A program made the position numbers and the translations under genes. Positions 10,322 through 20,830 of a stretch of DNA of 64,000 nucleotides are shown piece by piece (within the stretch, counting starts at the first letter, position 1; each line of letters begins with the position of its first letter). The stretch comes from Gari tellinella. Lineage: Eukaryota > Mollusca > Bivalvia > Cardiida > Psammobiidae. The notes beneath the pieces were generated by a model that worked only from the letters and a program-made list of their open reading frames with translations, was not told the DNA's origin and did not search any database. The stretch lies in NCBI GenBank assembly GCA_922989275.2, contig OV277863.1, forward strand, positions 46,854,999 to 46,918,998, in the 5' to 3' direction.

Positions 10322-10408
10322 AAAAAAAAGTTTTGAAGCGAGTGGGAATCGAACCTAGAACCTTTCGATTGCAAGTCAATCACCGTACCAACTGCGTTAA
10401 CAGAGAAG
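10322..10408 (-). tRNA. Degenerate tRNA-like gene or SINE head
   Basis: On the minus strand, A-box-like TTAACGCAGTTGG (10400-10388) is followed by a perfect B box GGTTCGATTCC (10355-10345) and an oligo-T8 run at 10329-10322 that would stop Pol III. A CTTGCAA loop with TGC in the anticodon place can be drawn. The acceptor and T stems do not pair well, so this is a tRNA pseudogene or SINE head, not a functional tRNA. Confidence 0.45.
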
Positions 10409-10639
10409 ACACTGAAGCAGATCAAACTTTTCTTTATCTAAATTTTCTACTATAAGCACGTGCCGCAAAGATCAGGTGAAAGTCATCAGCATTTCCGGAA
10501 CTCTAGATGCGGGCCGCCTGCTGTCGAACCCCCTTAAGTCGAACATGCCCAGATTTCAAAATTACAATGTGACAAAGCCGAGTTTCAATTTTCATCACGA
10601 GTACGTTCGACTTGAGCATATTCGAGTTAAAGTATAGAG

Positions 10640-10990
10640 AAGACGTTATTCTTTCCCAATAAACGCGTTTACCCTAAAACATTTATTTCCATTGCATTGT
10701 TTGCCACTCAGATTAAAATAAATAGTCACAATTGTCAAAAAGTTGTCATTTTTAACGATTAGTTGCATGCGAAAGAGTTTCGTTTGCGTTTAAACGGGAG
10801 AGAATGTCTCTAGTTTTGAAAATAGGCGACTTCATAAAGCCTTAAGGCACATTCTGTTTTACTTTCACTCTGCTTTAAGCTACCACCTGCTAGAAATATT
10901 GCATTATGTCGCGAATTATTACAAAATCGCATTACCGAAATATTCATGATGCGAAAAGTACCTGTTTTACAGTATAGGAAATAACAACTT
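10640..10990. repeat. Degenerate E1 element joined to core-B fragment
   Basis: GTTATTCTTTCCCAATAAAC and GTTTGCGTTTAAACGGGAG mark E1 halves at 10647-10810. CTTAAGGCACATTCTG at 10841 begins half of a core-B palindrome. Confidence 0.5.
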
Positions 10991-11048
10991 GTTCACATTC
11001 CGACATCTAACCTGTTTCCAACGGTCAGTAATGGTTAGTCTAAACTTG

Positions 11049-11784
11049 TTTATTGGGAAAAGATAACATCTTCTCCACTGTTTAATGGGAAAGGATAACA
11101 GCTTCTCCACTGTTTATTGGGAAAGGATAACATCTTCTCCACTGTTTAATGGGAAAGGATAACAGCTTCTCCACTGTTTATTGGGAAAGGATTACATCTT
11201 CTCCACTGTTTATTGGGAAAGGATAACATCTTCTCCACTGTTTATTGGGAAAGGATAACAGCTTCTCCACTGTCTATTGGGAAAGGATAGCATCTTCTCC
11301 ACTGTTTATTGGGAAAGGATAACATCTTCTCCACTGTTTATTGGGAAAGGATAACAGCTTCTCCACTGTCTATTGGGAAAGGATAGTATCTTCTCCACTG
11401 TTTATTGGGAAAGGATAACAGCTTCTCCACTGTTTATTGGGAAAGGATAACAGCTTCTCCACTGTCTATTGGGAAAGGATAGCATCTTCTCCACTGTTTA
11501 TTGGGAAAGGATAACATCTTCTCCACTGTTTAATGGGAAAGGATAACATCTTCTCCACTGTTTATTGGGAAAGGATAACATCTTTTCCACTGTTTAATGG
11601 GAAAGGATAACATCTTCTCAACTGTTTATTGGGAAAGGATAACATATTCTCCACTGTTTATTGGGAAAGGATAACATCTTCTCCACTGTTTATTGGGAAA
11701 GGATAGTATCTTCTCCATTGTTTAATGGGAAAGGATAGCATCTTCTCCACTGTTTATTGGGAAAGGATAGCATCTTCTCCACTG
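11049..11784 (+). repeat. 32-bp minisatellite, 23 units, from an E1 MITE end
   Basis: Twenty-three head-to-tail 32-bp units, mostly TTTATTGGGAAAGGATAACA plus TCTTCTCCACTG. The unit equals the right terminus of the E1 MITE (TTTATTGGGAAAGAATAACA then TTCTCCACTGTA), with AGAATAA changed to AGGATAA. Variants ACATC, ACAGC, GCATC and GTATC, with TCTATT or TTTAAT starts, partly recur in threes over units 6-14, a 96-bp higher-order pattern. Confidence 0.95.
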
Positions 11785-11789
11785 TTTAT

Positions 11790-12214
11790 TGACGAAGACG
11801 AGCCACGAACTTAGTATAGACGTTACAGCGGGAATTTTTTTCATTCTAGAGGTTGGCCCAAAAAGGGCGCCGCAGAGAGTGTACATGTATATAATGCAGT
11901 TACTTCATTTAGTATCACTTTTTATGCACAAAGTAATGTACATGTTTTTAAAAGATTTACATAGGCACTGATAATGTAGAAATTAGTAGAGTACGGGAAA
12001 TCTATGTAGATTTGTATAGCTTGAAATAGTTTGTAATAGCTAATTATAAAACGCAGTTGAAATCGTATTAAACGACTGTAAAGCTATATATATATTAGCC
12101 TTAACGGTATGTCCCAGCTTAATACAGGACAAAATAAAACCAGACAGTTCCTTATGAGTTTTCTGCCTTACTTTTGTTCTGCAATAAGCGGTCGCCTCTC
12201 TAAAAGATCAGCTT
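11790..12214. other. No gene recognised
   Basis: A 60-codon ORF at 11789-11971 has no motif. Scrambled core-B-like words lie at 12115-12205. Confidence 0.4.
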
Positions 12215-12454
12215 GGCCCGTTTCATAAAACTTTGTACGACAAATGTTGTCGTAAATCAGATTATAAAAGTCTCAATTATTATTTATTTCTCCATATAAT
12301 CCTGTTTTTGTGACATCTCTTTGGAATCGTCTTGAAAAGACGATTCCAAAGAGATGTCTCAAGACATGATTAGATAGAGAAATCAGAAATTAAATGTATT
12401 TTAAAGTTTTGACTTACGACAGTTTTTGTCGTACAAAGTTTTATGAAACGGGCC
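12215..12454. mobile_element. 240-bp foldback element (GGCCCGTTTCATAAAAC ends)
   Basis: Near-perfect inverted repeat over its whole length. Ends are GGCCCGTTTCATAAAACTTT and its complement; the centre is GGAATCGTCTTGAAAAGACG plus complement near 12322-12350. Copies lie at 20427-20643 and 32065-32290. Confidence 0.85.
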
Positions 12455-12856
12455 CTGGCTTTTAATTCAATAGAGATGATGGTTAAAGTACCAAGTTGTG
12501 AAGGAACTTTATCTTTACTTATATTCTGCCCTGACCCATGTATTCCTATATATCCTAATTAAAGTAGGCAATAATAAACAGTGTAGACTCTGATGAGACG
12601 CCGCAGTTTGCATTAAGATTTCATTACATGAACTCGAAGTGATCTAAAGACACCATAGTGTTTGTTCAGGGTGAAGTTCCTGGTGGTCGTTATAATACGA
12701 ATTTACTGCGTCTATGTGTTCAACGATCTAGTCTGGTCTAGGAGGCATGTCTGTAAAATAAAGATAATGAAAAGGAAAAACAGAGAAAAGAAGAAAGAGA
12801 ATGGATAGAGAGAGAAGAAGAAAAAATATGGGTGGTAGGGTGAGTGTGTGTGTTTG

Positions 12857-12895
12857 AGAGAGAGAGAGAGAGAGAAAGAAAGAAACAGAGAGAGT
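12857..12895 (+). repeat. (GA)n-rich simple repeat
   Basis: GAGA runs with GAAA interruptions inside a purine-rich stretch from about 12765. Confidence 0.85.
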
Positions 12896-12908
12896 GAGGG
12901 GTAGGATG

Positions 12909-13167
12909 CAGGGCTGCCATTTCTCCGGATTTTCCTAAATCTTCGGATTTTTTTCTAGTACATGGTAGCTTGAAGGAGGCTGAACTGAAAGTAAAGCAGA
13001 ATGCGCCTGAAGGCACATTCTGCTTTACTTCCAGTCTGCTTTAAGTAGTCACGCGTCAACAAAACTAGAAACAGGCGATTGGGTGAAGGTACGATTCGTA
13101 AAATCGCACTTGAAAAATGCAAATTTGGAAATCTTAGGATTGTTTATGCCAACTTATGGCAGCCCTG
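12909..13167. mobile_element. E8 MITE, second copy, 6-bp duplication AGGATG
   Basis: CAGGGCTGCCA ends, core B inside (12965-13045), and exact flanking AGGATG at 12903-12908 and 13168-13173. The 259-bp length is close to the 255-bp copy at 6752. The minus ORF here is an artefact. Confidence 0.85.
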
Positions 13168-13377
13168 AGGATGAGAGAAAAAAGAGGAATAAGTAAATGC
13201 GTTATGGCCATGCAGATATTGTAAAACAGTTCTCATAGCAGGATACAACATACAGAGTTGATAAAATATAAACTTTGCCACCACAAAAATTTAATCCAGT
13301 CATTTGATTATTGCCTCAACTGATATTTCGTAGGTAGATTTCAGGCATTTTTTGAAGAAAAACAACATTCAATACGA

Positions 13378-13640
13378 ATGTGATATAGTTCGGATCCTGA
13401 TTGGACGTCGTTTGATCCGGATAAAAATTGTTTGCAAATACTCTGGGCAAGTTCGAGATAGACGGTAAAATATAACTTCTAAATAGCATTCTCAACATGA
13501 ATTAATCTAGATACAGTGCAGAAGACGCTATTCTTTCCCAGTAAAAGCGCTTAACATCTTTCTCACTGCAAACAGTTTAGAGCCAGATCAGACGCTGGGC
13601 AACCCGGCGTCTGATCATGTTCTAAACTTGGTGCCAGTCA
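13378..13640. repeat. Two degenerate core-A fragments
   Basis: A half palindrome at 13385-13445 (GGATCCTGATTGGACGTCG) and an E1-like piece from 13512 (TACAGTGCAGAAGACGCTAT) with GACGCTGGGCAACCCGGCGT at its core. Confidence 0.55.
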
Positions 13641-13794
13641 GATTTTAATAACTCGTCATTATTTTCAAGAACCTGTATTTTTTGCACTTTACGCTGTCGT
13701 GATCCGTCTTGTTTGTCCTGGAAAGAATGACGTCATCTTCGCTATGCCTATGCTTCTACAATCTAGTTAAGGTTGAGAACCCCGAATGATAAAA

Positions 13795-13965
13795 CCAAAA
13801 TCGATAGATCGGCAATTCTCGTCAATTTTCGACCCGTTCCGAACAATGCTCAGCATTGTTCGGAACGGGTCGACAGTTGACGATAATGACTGATTAGATC
13901 ACTCTCTGTAGAGTTTGTGATATTGAACGACACTGACCCGATCTTATTAGGGGGTCCTCTGCTAT
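13795..13965. repeat. Palindromic element, CCGTTCCGAACAATG type
   Basis: Perfect inner arms GACCCGTTCCGAACAATGCT and complement centred near 13853, with flanking (C/T)GTCAATTTTCG and CGACAGTTGACGATAATG. Sister of 2009-2170. Confidence 0.75.
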
Positions 13966-14203
13966 AATGGACACGTTTTTGGACACATGTTTGTTATGTG
14001 ATTTGTTAATGGACGATTGTTGATCATGTGTTATGTTCGCTGTTTACGTATAATAGTGATAATATGAATAGTGTGTTCTTGTGTATTTATGTCGTAACAT
14101 ATACAATAGATCGAAGCAATTAGAATAAAACATAAAACGGTATGTAGTGGACTTGTTGTGTTAACTCACTAGTTATGTATGTGTTCGTCCTTTGCAAACA
14201 GAG

Positions 14204-14459
14204 TACAGTGGAGAATCTGTTATTCTTTCCCGTTTAAACGCAAACGTACGCAAACGCAAACGCAAAGCGCTAAAACGTAGAAAAGAACAACTTTTGGACA
14301 ATTCTGATATTTCATGTTTATCTTGGTGGCAAACAGTTTGGAGCCTGATCAGACGCCGGGTTACCCGGTGTCTGATCTGGCTCCAAACTGTTTGCACTGC
14401 AAATAATAGTTTTAGCGTAAACGCGTTTATTGGGAAAGAATAATACATTCTCCACTGTA
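14204..14459. mobile_element. E1 MITE, full-length 256-bp copy
   Basis: TACAGTGGAGAATCTG and complementary CATTCTCCACTGTA ends with TA borders. The core-A palindrome is GGAGCCTGATCAGACGCCGG and complement (14329-14396). Flanks include CAAACGTACGCAAACG on the left and AAACGCGTTTATTGGG on the right. This is the best reference copy in the window. Confidence 0.9.
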
Positions 14460-14520
14460 CATGTGACGAGTACGCTTGTCATATGCAAACAGTGAATACT
14501 CAGATCAGATGACCTTTTAA

Positions 14521-15057
14521 GCGACTCGCAACCAGATGGTGCATTAAAAATAGTAATTTGTAAATATGTGTCAAACGCTTATATAAATGGTAAAGAATTA
14601 GTTTAGGATAAGAAATTCTGTTTAAAAAAAATGTATTTCAATAAAAAAAAAATATTGGTCTCTTGTGGGATTCGAACCCGGGGCCCGGCATTGGCGGACA
14701 GAAGGCAAAATAGGGGAAACCGCTTAGACCAATGGACCACGGAACTATCCGTTTATCTCGGATCGATTTAACGTATTTCAATGTGTAGCGATCGAAAGTG
14801 CATACAACTTCGTAATTCGGCTCGTGTTTATGTCTGAGCCCGTGTAGAGAAGCAACAACAACAACTATACCGTTAGCTAACGCTATAGAAAAACGATGGA
14901 AAATATTTAAAAATCTAAGATTCGGTGACGATTCTTGAGACTTTTTTTGGACTGATCATATTTTTTTAATGTCAGAAGCATAATAATGCCACAAATTTGA
15001 TTTTATTTGAGTATTTGATTTTATTTTGACAAGTACACCATCCGGTTGCGAGTCCCT
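14521..15057 (-). mobile_element. TTAA-flanked TIR element carrying a tRNA-like unit (copy B)
   Basis: Exactly 537 bp, flanked by TTAA at 14517-14520 and 15058-15061. Terminal inverted repeats are GCGACTCGCAACCAGATGG and, inverted, AGGGACTCGCAACCGGATGG. Inside, on the minus strand, are a tRNA-like Pol III unit, an oligo-T terminator and a conserved tract with GAGCCCGTGTAGAGAAGC and (CAA)n. TTAA duplication fits piggyBac-like or Kolobok-like transposition, but no transposase is encoded. The flanks are the two halves of a core-D palindrome. Confidence 0.85.
14643..14748 (-). tRNA. tRNA-like Pol III unit inside copy B
   Basis: Minus strand: A-box-like TGGTCCATTGGTCTAAGCGG, B box GGGTTCGAATCCC (14680-14668), then T10 at 14652-14643. 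The stems do not form a clean cloverleaf by eye, so it is probably a degenerate tRNA or SINE-type promoter. Confidence 0.5.
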
Positions 15058-15061
15058 TTAA

Positions 15062-15880
15062 AGGGACCCTCTGCAATTACATTGATTAATATCAATCCTA
15101 AATCATCCAAAAACGGACTAGACTTTATTGTTAATTGGAATTGTTCATTTGAACTTACAGAGAGGAACGTGTTAAATAAAATCTTTTATTCTAACATGAC
15201 ACGCGTGTTGGTCACTATAAAATAGAACAAGCTTATCGTGGTATACCTGAGACGTTTTACAACGCTCTTCCCTACGCCGCTCCTCCCGCGGTTAAATGAC
15301 GTGACGTGACGCCATACATTCATGTACGTTACGTTTTTGGAATTTCTTACGTTATTCCTATAACCCGTAAAGACCACATTTAAAGCTTTTAACCACTCAT
15401 GTTACTGTTTCATGAAATATTTGTTCTATGCCAGATGGTGGTCGGTAAATATGTATTGATTGTGTGTGAATTCTCTTCTGTACGTAAATTTGGTGTTGGG
15501 TGTTAGATGTTTTGAAATTTTCATGATTTACTCTTACTTTAATTGATAACAGTTTGGAGGCTGATAAGACGACTAGTTACCCAACGTCTGAGTGATTTAG
15601 TTCCAAAATGTTTGCATTGGAATTAATTGTTTTAGCACAGAATGTTGATTGTAAAGAATAACATCTCAACTCTAACGCCGTGATAAAGTCTTACTAAGGC
15701 GGGAACAGTGAATACATGTATACTCAGTGTTGCATCTTCTTTGAACATTCAGATAATTTCTAAATAGCATATATAATCTTATTTTCTTTTGCTTAAAATT
15801 AATACAAAGGGAAACTACCCTCCCCTCCTTACAAACGTGTACAAGCTTTAAGGATTGTTCTCCCTTACTATAAAATGAAT
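15062..15880. other. No gene recognised; core-A half near 15550
   Basis: A degenerate core-A fragment (CAGTTTGGAGGCTGATAAGA) lies at 15549-15615. GTGACGTGACG occurs near 15300. No exon is supported. Confidence 0.4.
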
Positions 15881-15883
15881 ACT

Positions 15884-16032
15884 GGGTCCAAGGTTATAAA
15901 GCTTTTCAGTTGAGTCTAAGTCGTTTTCAAGCATTTGATTGGTCAGATTTGAGCATAGGCTCAAATCTGACCAATCAAATACTTGAGAACACACTCAGAC
16001 TCAGCTCAAACTCTTGATAACCTTGGGTCCAG
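15884..16032. repeat. Foldback repeat, GGTCAGATTTGAGC centre
   Basis: About 140-bp inverted repeat: CCAAGGTTATAAAGC end, inner arms GATTGGTCAGATTTGAGC and complement around a TAGGCT centre near 15956. Sister copy 26704-26852. Confidence 0.8.
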
Positions 16033-16120
16033 GCATTTGATGGTTTCTGTGGAAGGCTCATACTAGAGTGCATAGGTCGTTGCTAACCATCACCGCAAGG
16101 GACGGGATGACGCATGAGTA

Positions 16121-16372
16121 ACCCTATCCCCCATAGGAGACTTTTAGCGCATTTAATTTATTTCTCCACTGAAGAAAAAAGTTCATATTTATACAGTTAT
16201 AAACTGTAAATCATGTACCAAAAGATGTGTTTTATATCCTAGCCGATTGTAGCTCAAAGCAGGATGAAAGTAAAGCAGAATGCCCCTTAAGGCGCATTCT
16301 GCTTTACTCTCAACCTGCTTTAAGTGGATACCAGTCTTCAAAACTAGAAACCGACTCTGGGGTAAAAGCGTT
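16121..16372. mobile_element. E4 MITE with core B
   Basis: Ends resemble TAACCCTATCCCCCATAGG and its inverted partner CTGGGGTAAAAGCGTTAA. Core-B palindrome at 16251-16323 (GCTCAAAGCAGGATGAAAGT left, TTTAAGTGG right). Confidence 0.7.
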
Positions 16373-16454
16373 AAGAAGATTGGGGACGTTAATCATTCTT
16401 AGAAACAACAACAACAAATATCACATTATATGTTATATTTAAAACCTTAAGTGT

Positions 16455-16544
16455 TTATATCGAGGGCTTGGTGCAAAACCATTGTAACTCCTTCACACTT
16501 GTGAAGGAGTTACAATAGTTTGGCACCAAGCCCTCGATTTATAG
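16455..16544. repeat. 90-bp perfect-type hairpin
   Basis: Arms ATCGAGGGCTTGGTGCAAAA and complement with inner GTAACTCCTTCACACTTG; mismatches only near CCATTG/ATAG. It is the only copy seen in this window. Confidence 0.8.
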
Positions 16545-17127
16545 CTGTGAAAAGTTTAGTTATGGAGGATAAAACAATACATTCTTATCACCGGTCTTCA
16601 ATATTTCATAGGTGGTGGCTACCTTCCATGGCTTGTTCGTATAGATGGCGCTCTGAGAGAGCATTATTTGGTGTGATTCTCCAGCCAAGACCATCTAAAT
16701 GCGTCATATTTGAATTTTTGCGCAAAAACATCATTTGTCGATGACGTTGATTTTTACATTAGAACCTATTTTCTAAGGCTTTTAAGTATTTCCGAGTAAT
16801 GGATTGTGTTAGAAAATGGTTATCATGCTGTAATGTTTTACTTTGCGACAGAATGGGAGGCATGGAACTTAACTGAGGGGATCCGTCACATCTGGTTTTG
16901 ATTCTAACAATGAATAATCGTTGACAAGAACTATCTTAAAACATATATTCGGCGGTAAGCTTAGTTGATCTAATAGTGTAGATCTAGATGGTGTAGAAAA
17001 TTATATTGAATAGAGGTTTATATCTTACGTTGAAAAGAAATAGATACAAGTACAAAGCAGCAAAGTAATTTTATTGGAAATATTGCATAAACAGTAAAAC
17101 TAGCATCTACATGAAAAAAACAATCAG
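16545..17127. other. No gene recognised
   Basis: Unremarkable AT-rich sequence. The ORF at 16520-16744 overlaps the hairpin and shows no motif. Confidence 0.4.
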
Positions 17128-17343
17128 TTAACCCCTTCACTTCCATGACGTCATCAATTTTAAACAAATGTCGTTTGATTTGATTCCTCAAATTCAATGT
17201 TTGGGTTTTTTTAGTTAAGAAATATTGAAATGAATGTCAAACAGTTTGAATCCTGATTAGACGCCGCGTTACGCGGCATCTAATCAGGATTTTAATTGTT
17301 TGCAAATATCCGATGTACTCGGGGTAAAGCAGTGAAGGGGTTG
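17128..17343. mobile_element. E5 MITE (TTAACCCCTTCACT ends) with core A
   Basis: Ends TTAACCCCTTCACTTCCATG and GCAGTGAAGGGGTTGA. A palindromic GACGTC lies near the left end. Core A is GACGCCGCGTTACGCGGC at 17259-17281. Sister at 33997-34190. Confidence 0.8.
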
Positions 17344-18317
17344 ATATACAATCCCTTACAAAAGTGGTTCCACAAATTGCAGAAAATGATCAGTGTATAC
17401 AATGTTTGTGAAACATGAATATATTGTTTACCACGATAGAAAGGGCAAATGTCTTGAGCGAATTTGCGTGTACGGTTTTATTTATTGTTATCAACACGGA
17501 TTATATTCCTTATGAGATCCAATGTTTGCTTATCAGTCAAACATTTACTAAGATATATACTCAGCCAAAAAAGAAAGTACCCACTTTTTACATTGACTTT
17601 ACATTAAGTAAATTTTAAAGTTCTACTATATCTTTAAAGTATCTGTTCAACTCCGGTTTTGTTTTAGACTTAAAAGGTTCATATGCTCACAAATGTATTC
17701 CAGTAAACACATTCAGATTTAAAAAACATGAAATGAAAATGAAACACTTAAAGTTCATTTTTATTTCAACTCAAAGGGAGGTAATTTGATATTATAAGAC
17801 TTTCTAGTCTTGATAACGCCGTGAATATTGTGATGAATGAAAGTCTAATTTTGATAAAGTTCTAGCTGCTGAATATAAGCACCATTGTTTCTCTTCTATG
17901 GAAAACATTTCTATGAAAAAATGCTGTTTTCAGAAAAAAGAATTATATATCTTTTATTTTCACTACAATGTATCAGTTATTTAGCCACAATGATTTCGGG
18001 TCGTCTGCCACTTTCTATAAAATAAAAATTAAATGCAGTTGATGTATTAGACGCTGATCATTCAGAAAACAAAATTGTGTACTTTCTTTTGGGGCTGAGT
18101 ATTTATCATATGTTCAATATACTCTCAAAACAAAGTGCGTTTATACTAAAATCCTTATGTCTGTTGTCAACAATGAGTCAAACCAGACACGGAAAAACTC
18201 GGGGTCTTATCATGATCAAAACTGTATGACTTTCGGATTAAATCAAGTCAGTTACACTGTGTATAAGCCAGTCTTTTTTCTACATTTTATCTTATTGATT
18301 AAGGGCTCCAATTCGTT
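17344..18317. other. No gene recognised
   Basis: AT-rich. The 67-codon ORF at 17415-17618 has no motif or convincing splice context. Confidence 0.4.
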
Positions 18318-18570
18318 TAACCCTTTCCCTTATAGAAGCGACTTTGAGCGCATTCATTTTATTCATCCGCCAAAGAAAATAGTTCCATTTTATACTGTCA
18401 TGAATATGTACTATAAAAAATATTTTCTATATACTAGCAGATAATAACTTAAAGTAGGCTGAAAGTAAAGCAGAATGTGCCCTAGGGCACATTCTGCTTT
18501 ACTTTCAGCCTGCTTTAATAGGTCACATATATCTGAACTATCAGAAACAGGCTATGGGTTAAAGGGTTAA
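18318..18570. mobile_element. E4 MITE with core B
   Basis: TTAACCCTTTCCCTTATAG at the left and CTATGGGTTAAAGGGTTAA at the right. Core-B palindrome 18451-18521 (GCAGAATGTGCCCTAGGGCA centre). Confidence 0.8.
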
Positions 18571-18654
18571 ACGGAGAATACTGGTGTTTTCCCGACTGTA
18601 GATATGGAGTTTACTTACAGACAAACGCAAGTGTAAACAGTGGCCACAAAAAGA

Positions 18655-19070
18655 AATGGATACCTTTTAGCCATTTCATGGTCAAATTTATCGTGAGTAT
18701 TTTCCCCCTTTACCTACATACTGTCGCTTATCTTAATTACTGCTGCATGTAGTACCATTTCGATGTTTGATTTAAGGCAGTATGACTGACGTGATTTTGA
18801 AACTTTATCAAAAGTTTGGATCCTGATCAGAATCTGTTATAATTTCCCAATAAACGCGTTTACGCTAAAACTATTATTTGCAGTGCAAACGTTTTGGAGC
18901 CAGATCAGACGCCGGGTCACCCGGCGTCTGATCAGGCTCCAAACTGTTTGCCACCAAGATAAACAAGAATTATCAGAATTGTCCAAAAGTTGTTCTTTTC
19001 TACGTTTTAGTGCTTTGCGTTTGCGTACGTTTGCGTTTAAACGGGAAAGAATAACAGATTCTCCACTGTA
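18655..19070. repeat. E7 fragment fused to a reversed E1 copy
   Basis: TTTCATGGTCAAATTTATCG marks the E7 left part (18675 on). It ends at GGATCCTGATCAG near 18833, where a reversed E1 copy begins without its outer end and runs through core A (18893-18953) to CTCCACTGTA at 19070. The E1 end was probably lost by recombination at the shared core sequence. Confidence 0.65.
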
Positions 19071-19079
19071 CAAGGGTTA

Positions 19080-20035
19080 TATAATTATGTGGTTAATGCA
19101 AAATTGTATCGAAAAGATATTAGATATTGCTTTGTACAAACAGCAATATTTACATTCACCCTGTAAAGTCTCTATGTAATCGTATAAAAAATATGCAGGT
19201 CAATTTTCGATGAACCTACGAATCGAATCCGGTTCAAGCCAGTTAGAAAGAGGGCGGAGTCTCCGCCGCGAAGAAAATCTTCCATACGGCGGAGAGATAC
19301 CGACCAAGTTAGGATCTACTTTTAGATTATCCGTTTGGGTATCTCGAAACCCCTATTTTAAGTCGCAGACAGTTCAATTAAAATCAAATTTCGATAAAAA
19401 AAATTAAATGCTGTTTTTAAGGGAGGTTATCATTTTACGCTCCGTCATTAAAGCTGTACGCGTTCTCTCCCGAGTGAGTTGTGTTCTATTTATAGATTAG
19501 ACAAGTTGTCTTGCAATTACGGTTTGAAATTGACAAGTTCAAACAATTTGTTCACCAGAATAACATAGGAAAGTCGCTCAAACATAAAGCAAAATAATGC
19601 ATTCACACTTACTAAATTGGTAACGTAATGTGTATTGGATATGCCACGGATAGCCGCGGGTGTGTGTACACGCTGACTGTGTAGTCGCATTTCAGCGTTG
19701 CTATGTGTAAAGCGTGTATAAAAACTTGCGCCACCTAATTGTTTAAAATATGCTTTGATAATGGATATTCAGATTGAAATTTTTGTTTTAGTTTCTTACG
19801 AGCGTTCTTAAAGCACAGCGAGAAAGTTTACTGCGTAAAACCCTGAAATTATCATGCAAATACAGTACATGTAGTAAGGACTACTTTTGACACCATATTT
19901 AGAAACTGGAATGGCTATTACATCGATATTACATCTATCAAACCCATTTGGCCGGTGTATGATATATTCATATACATGAAAACAAATCTGGTCAAACTAC
20001 ACATTAAATGGATGACAGAAAATAAAAATATAAAT
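19080..20035. other. No gene recognised
   Basis: It contains a short GC-richer stretch (GGCGGAGTCTCCGCCG near 19253-19268, a small palindrome) and otherwise AT-rich DNA. Confidence 0.4.
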
Positions 20036-20038
20036 ATA

Positions 20039-20198
20039 AGGAATAAACAACATCTTTTTGCCGCTCATGACGGTATGACTACATTAGCTTCGGGGGTAAG
20101 TTTATTGAAAACGCCCTTCGGGCGTTTACAAAACTTACCCCCTGCGAAGCTAATGTAGTCATACCGTCATGAACGTCAAAAAGATGTTGTTTATTCCT
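20039..20198. repeat. 160-bp near-perfect hairpin
   Basis: Arms GGAATAAACAACATCTTTTT and complement, continuing through CGGTATGACTACATTAGCTT. The centre is AACGCCCTTCGGGCGTT. Only a few mismatches (GCTC/ACGT, GG/GC). A single copy is seen here. Confidence 0.85.
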
Positions 20199-20426
20199 AT
20201 GATAATATTCAAGTTGCATCTACTCACACGCCAGAAATTATTCTTTGAAATTGTTTTCAGGGTTTTATTTCTAAAGATATATAGATTTTAACCTTACTAC
20301 TTCAGCCATAAATATGAAGTGGTTGAACGTTTTAAAACTGTTTACATCATTGACTATGGCTAAATGTTTACAATCAAAACAAGTATTGCTTTGTCTGAAT
20401 TTAGGTTAGACACCATATATCCGTCT

Positions 20427-20643
20427 TACGAAACGTAGAACGAGACAAAAACGGTTGGTACACCCAATTTCTGATTTCTCGATCTAATCTTGTCCTTCGA
20501 CATCTCTTTGAGATCATCTTGAAAAGAGGATTCCAAAGATATGTCATAAGACAGGATTAGATGGAGAAATAAATAATAACTGAGAATTTTACAATGTGGC
20601 GTACGGCAATATCTGTCGTACAAAGTTGCGGAAAGCGGACCCA
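20427..20643. mobile_element. Foldback element, diverged copy of 12215-12454
   Basis: TTACGAAACGTAGAACGAGA at the left, GATCATCTTGAAAAGAGGAT at the centre, and CGTACAAAGTTGCGGAAAGC at the right. Clearly more diverged than the other two copies. Confidence 0.7.
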
Positions 20644-20744
20644 GGTTTGTGTTAGACTGAACTGCATACAAATTCAGTGCTGCCATAAGTTGATCTTGAA
20701 AATTCCTAAAATTTACACTTTTTTATTAGTCAAGCGCGATTACT

Positions 20745-20830
20745 TAAAACATGTTGAACGTAAAGAAGAATGCGCCTTAAGGCGCATTCTGCTTTACTTT
20801 CAGCCTGCTTTAAACTACCATCTGCTAGAA
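20745..20830. repeat. Core-B palindrome
   Basis: AGAATGCGCCTTAAGGCGCA centre with ACTTTCAGCCTGCTTTAA right arm. The left arm is degenerate (AACATGTTGAACGTAAAG). Confidence 0.75.

Noticed and set aside
11049..11784. CRISPR array
   Set aside because: Direct repeats are contiguous with no unique spacers, and the genome is eukaryotic. It is a minisatellite.
14192..14448. ORFs on both strands with RRRVT / LQTVC motifs, repeated at 18837, 56290 and 60647
   Set aside because: These are translations of the E1/core-A MITE. They recur only because the MITE does.
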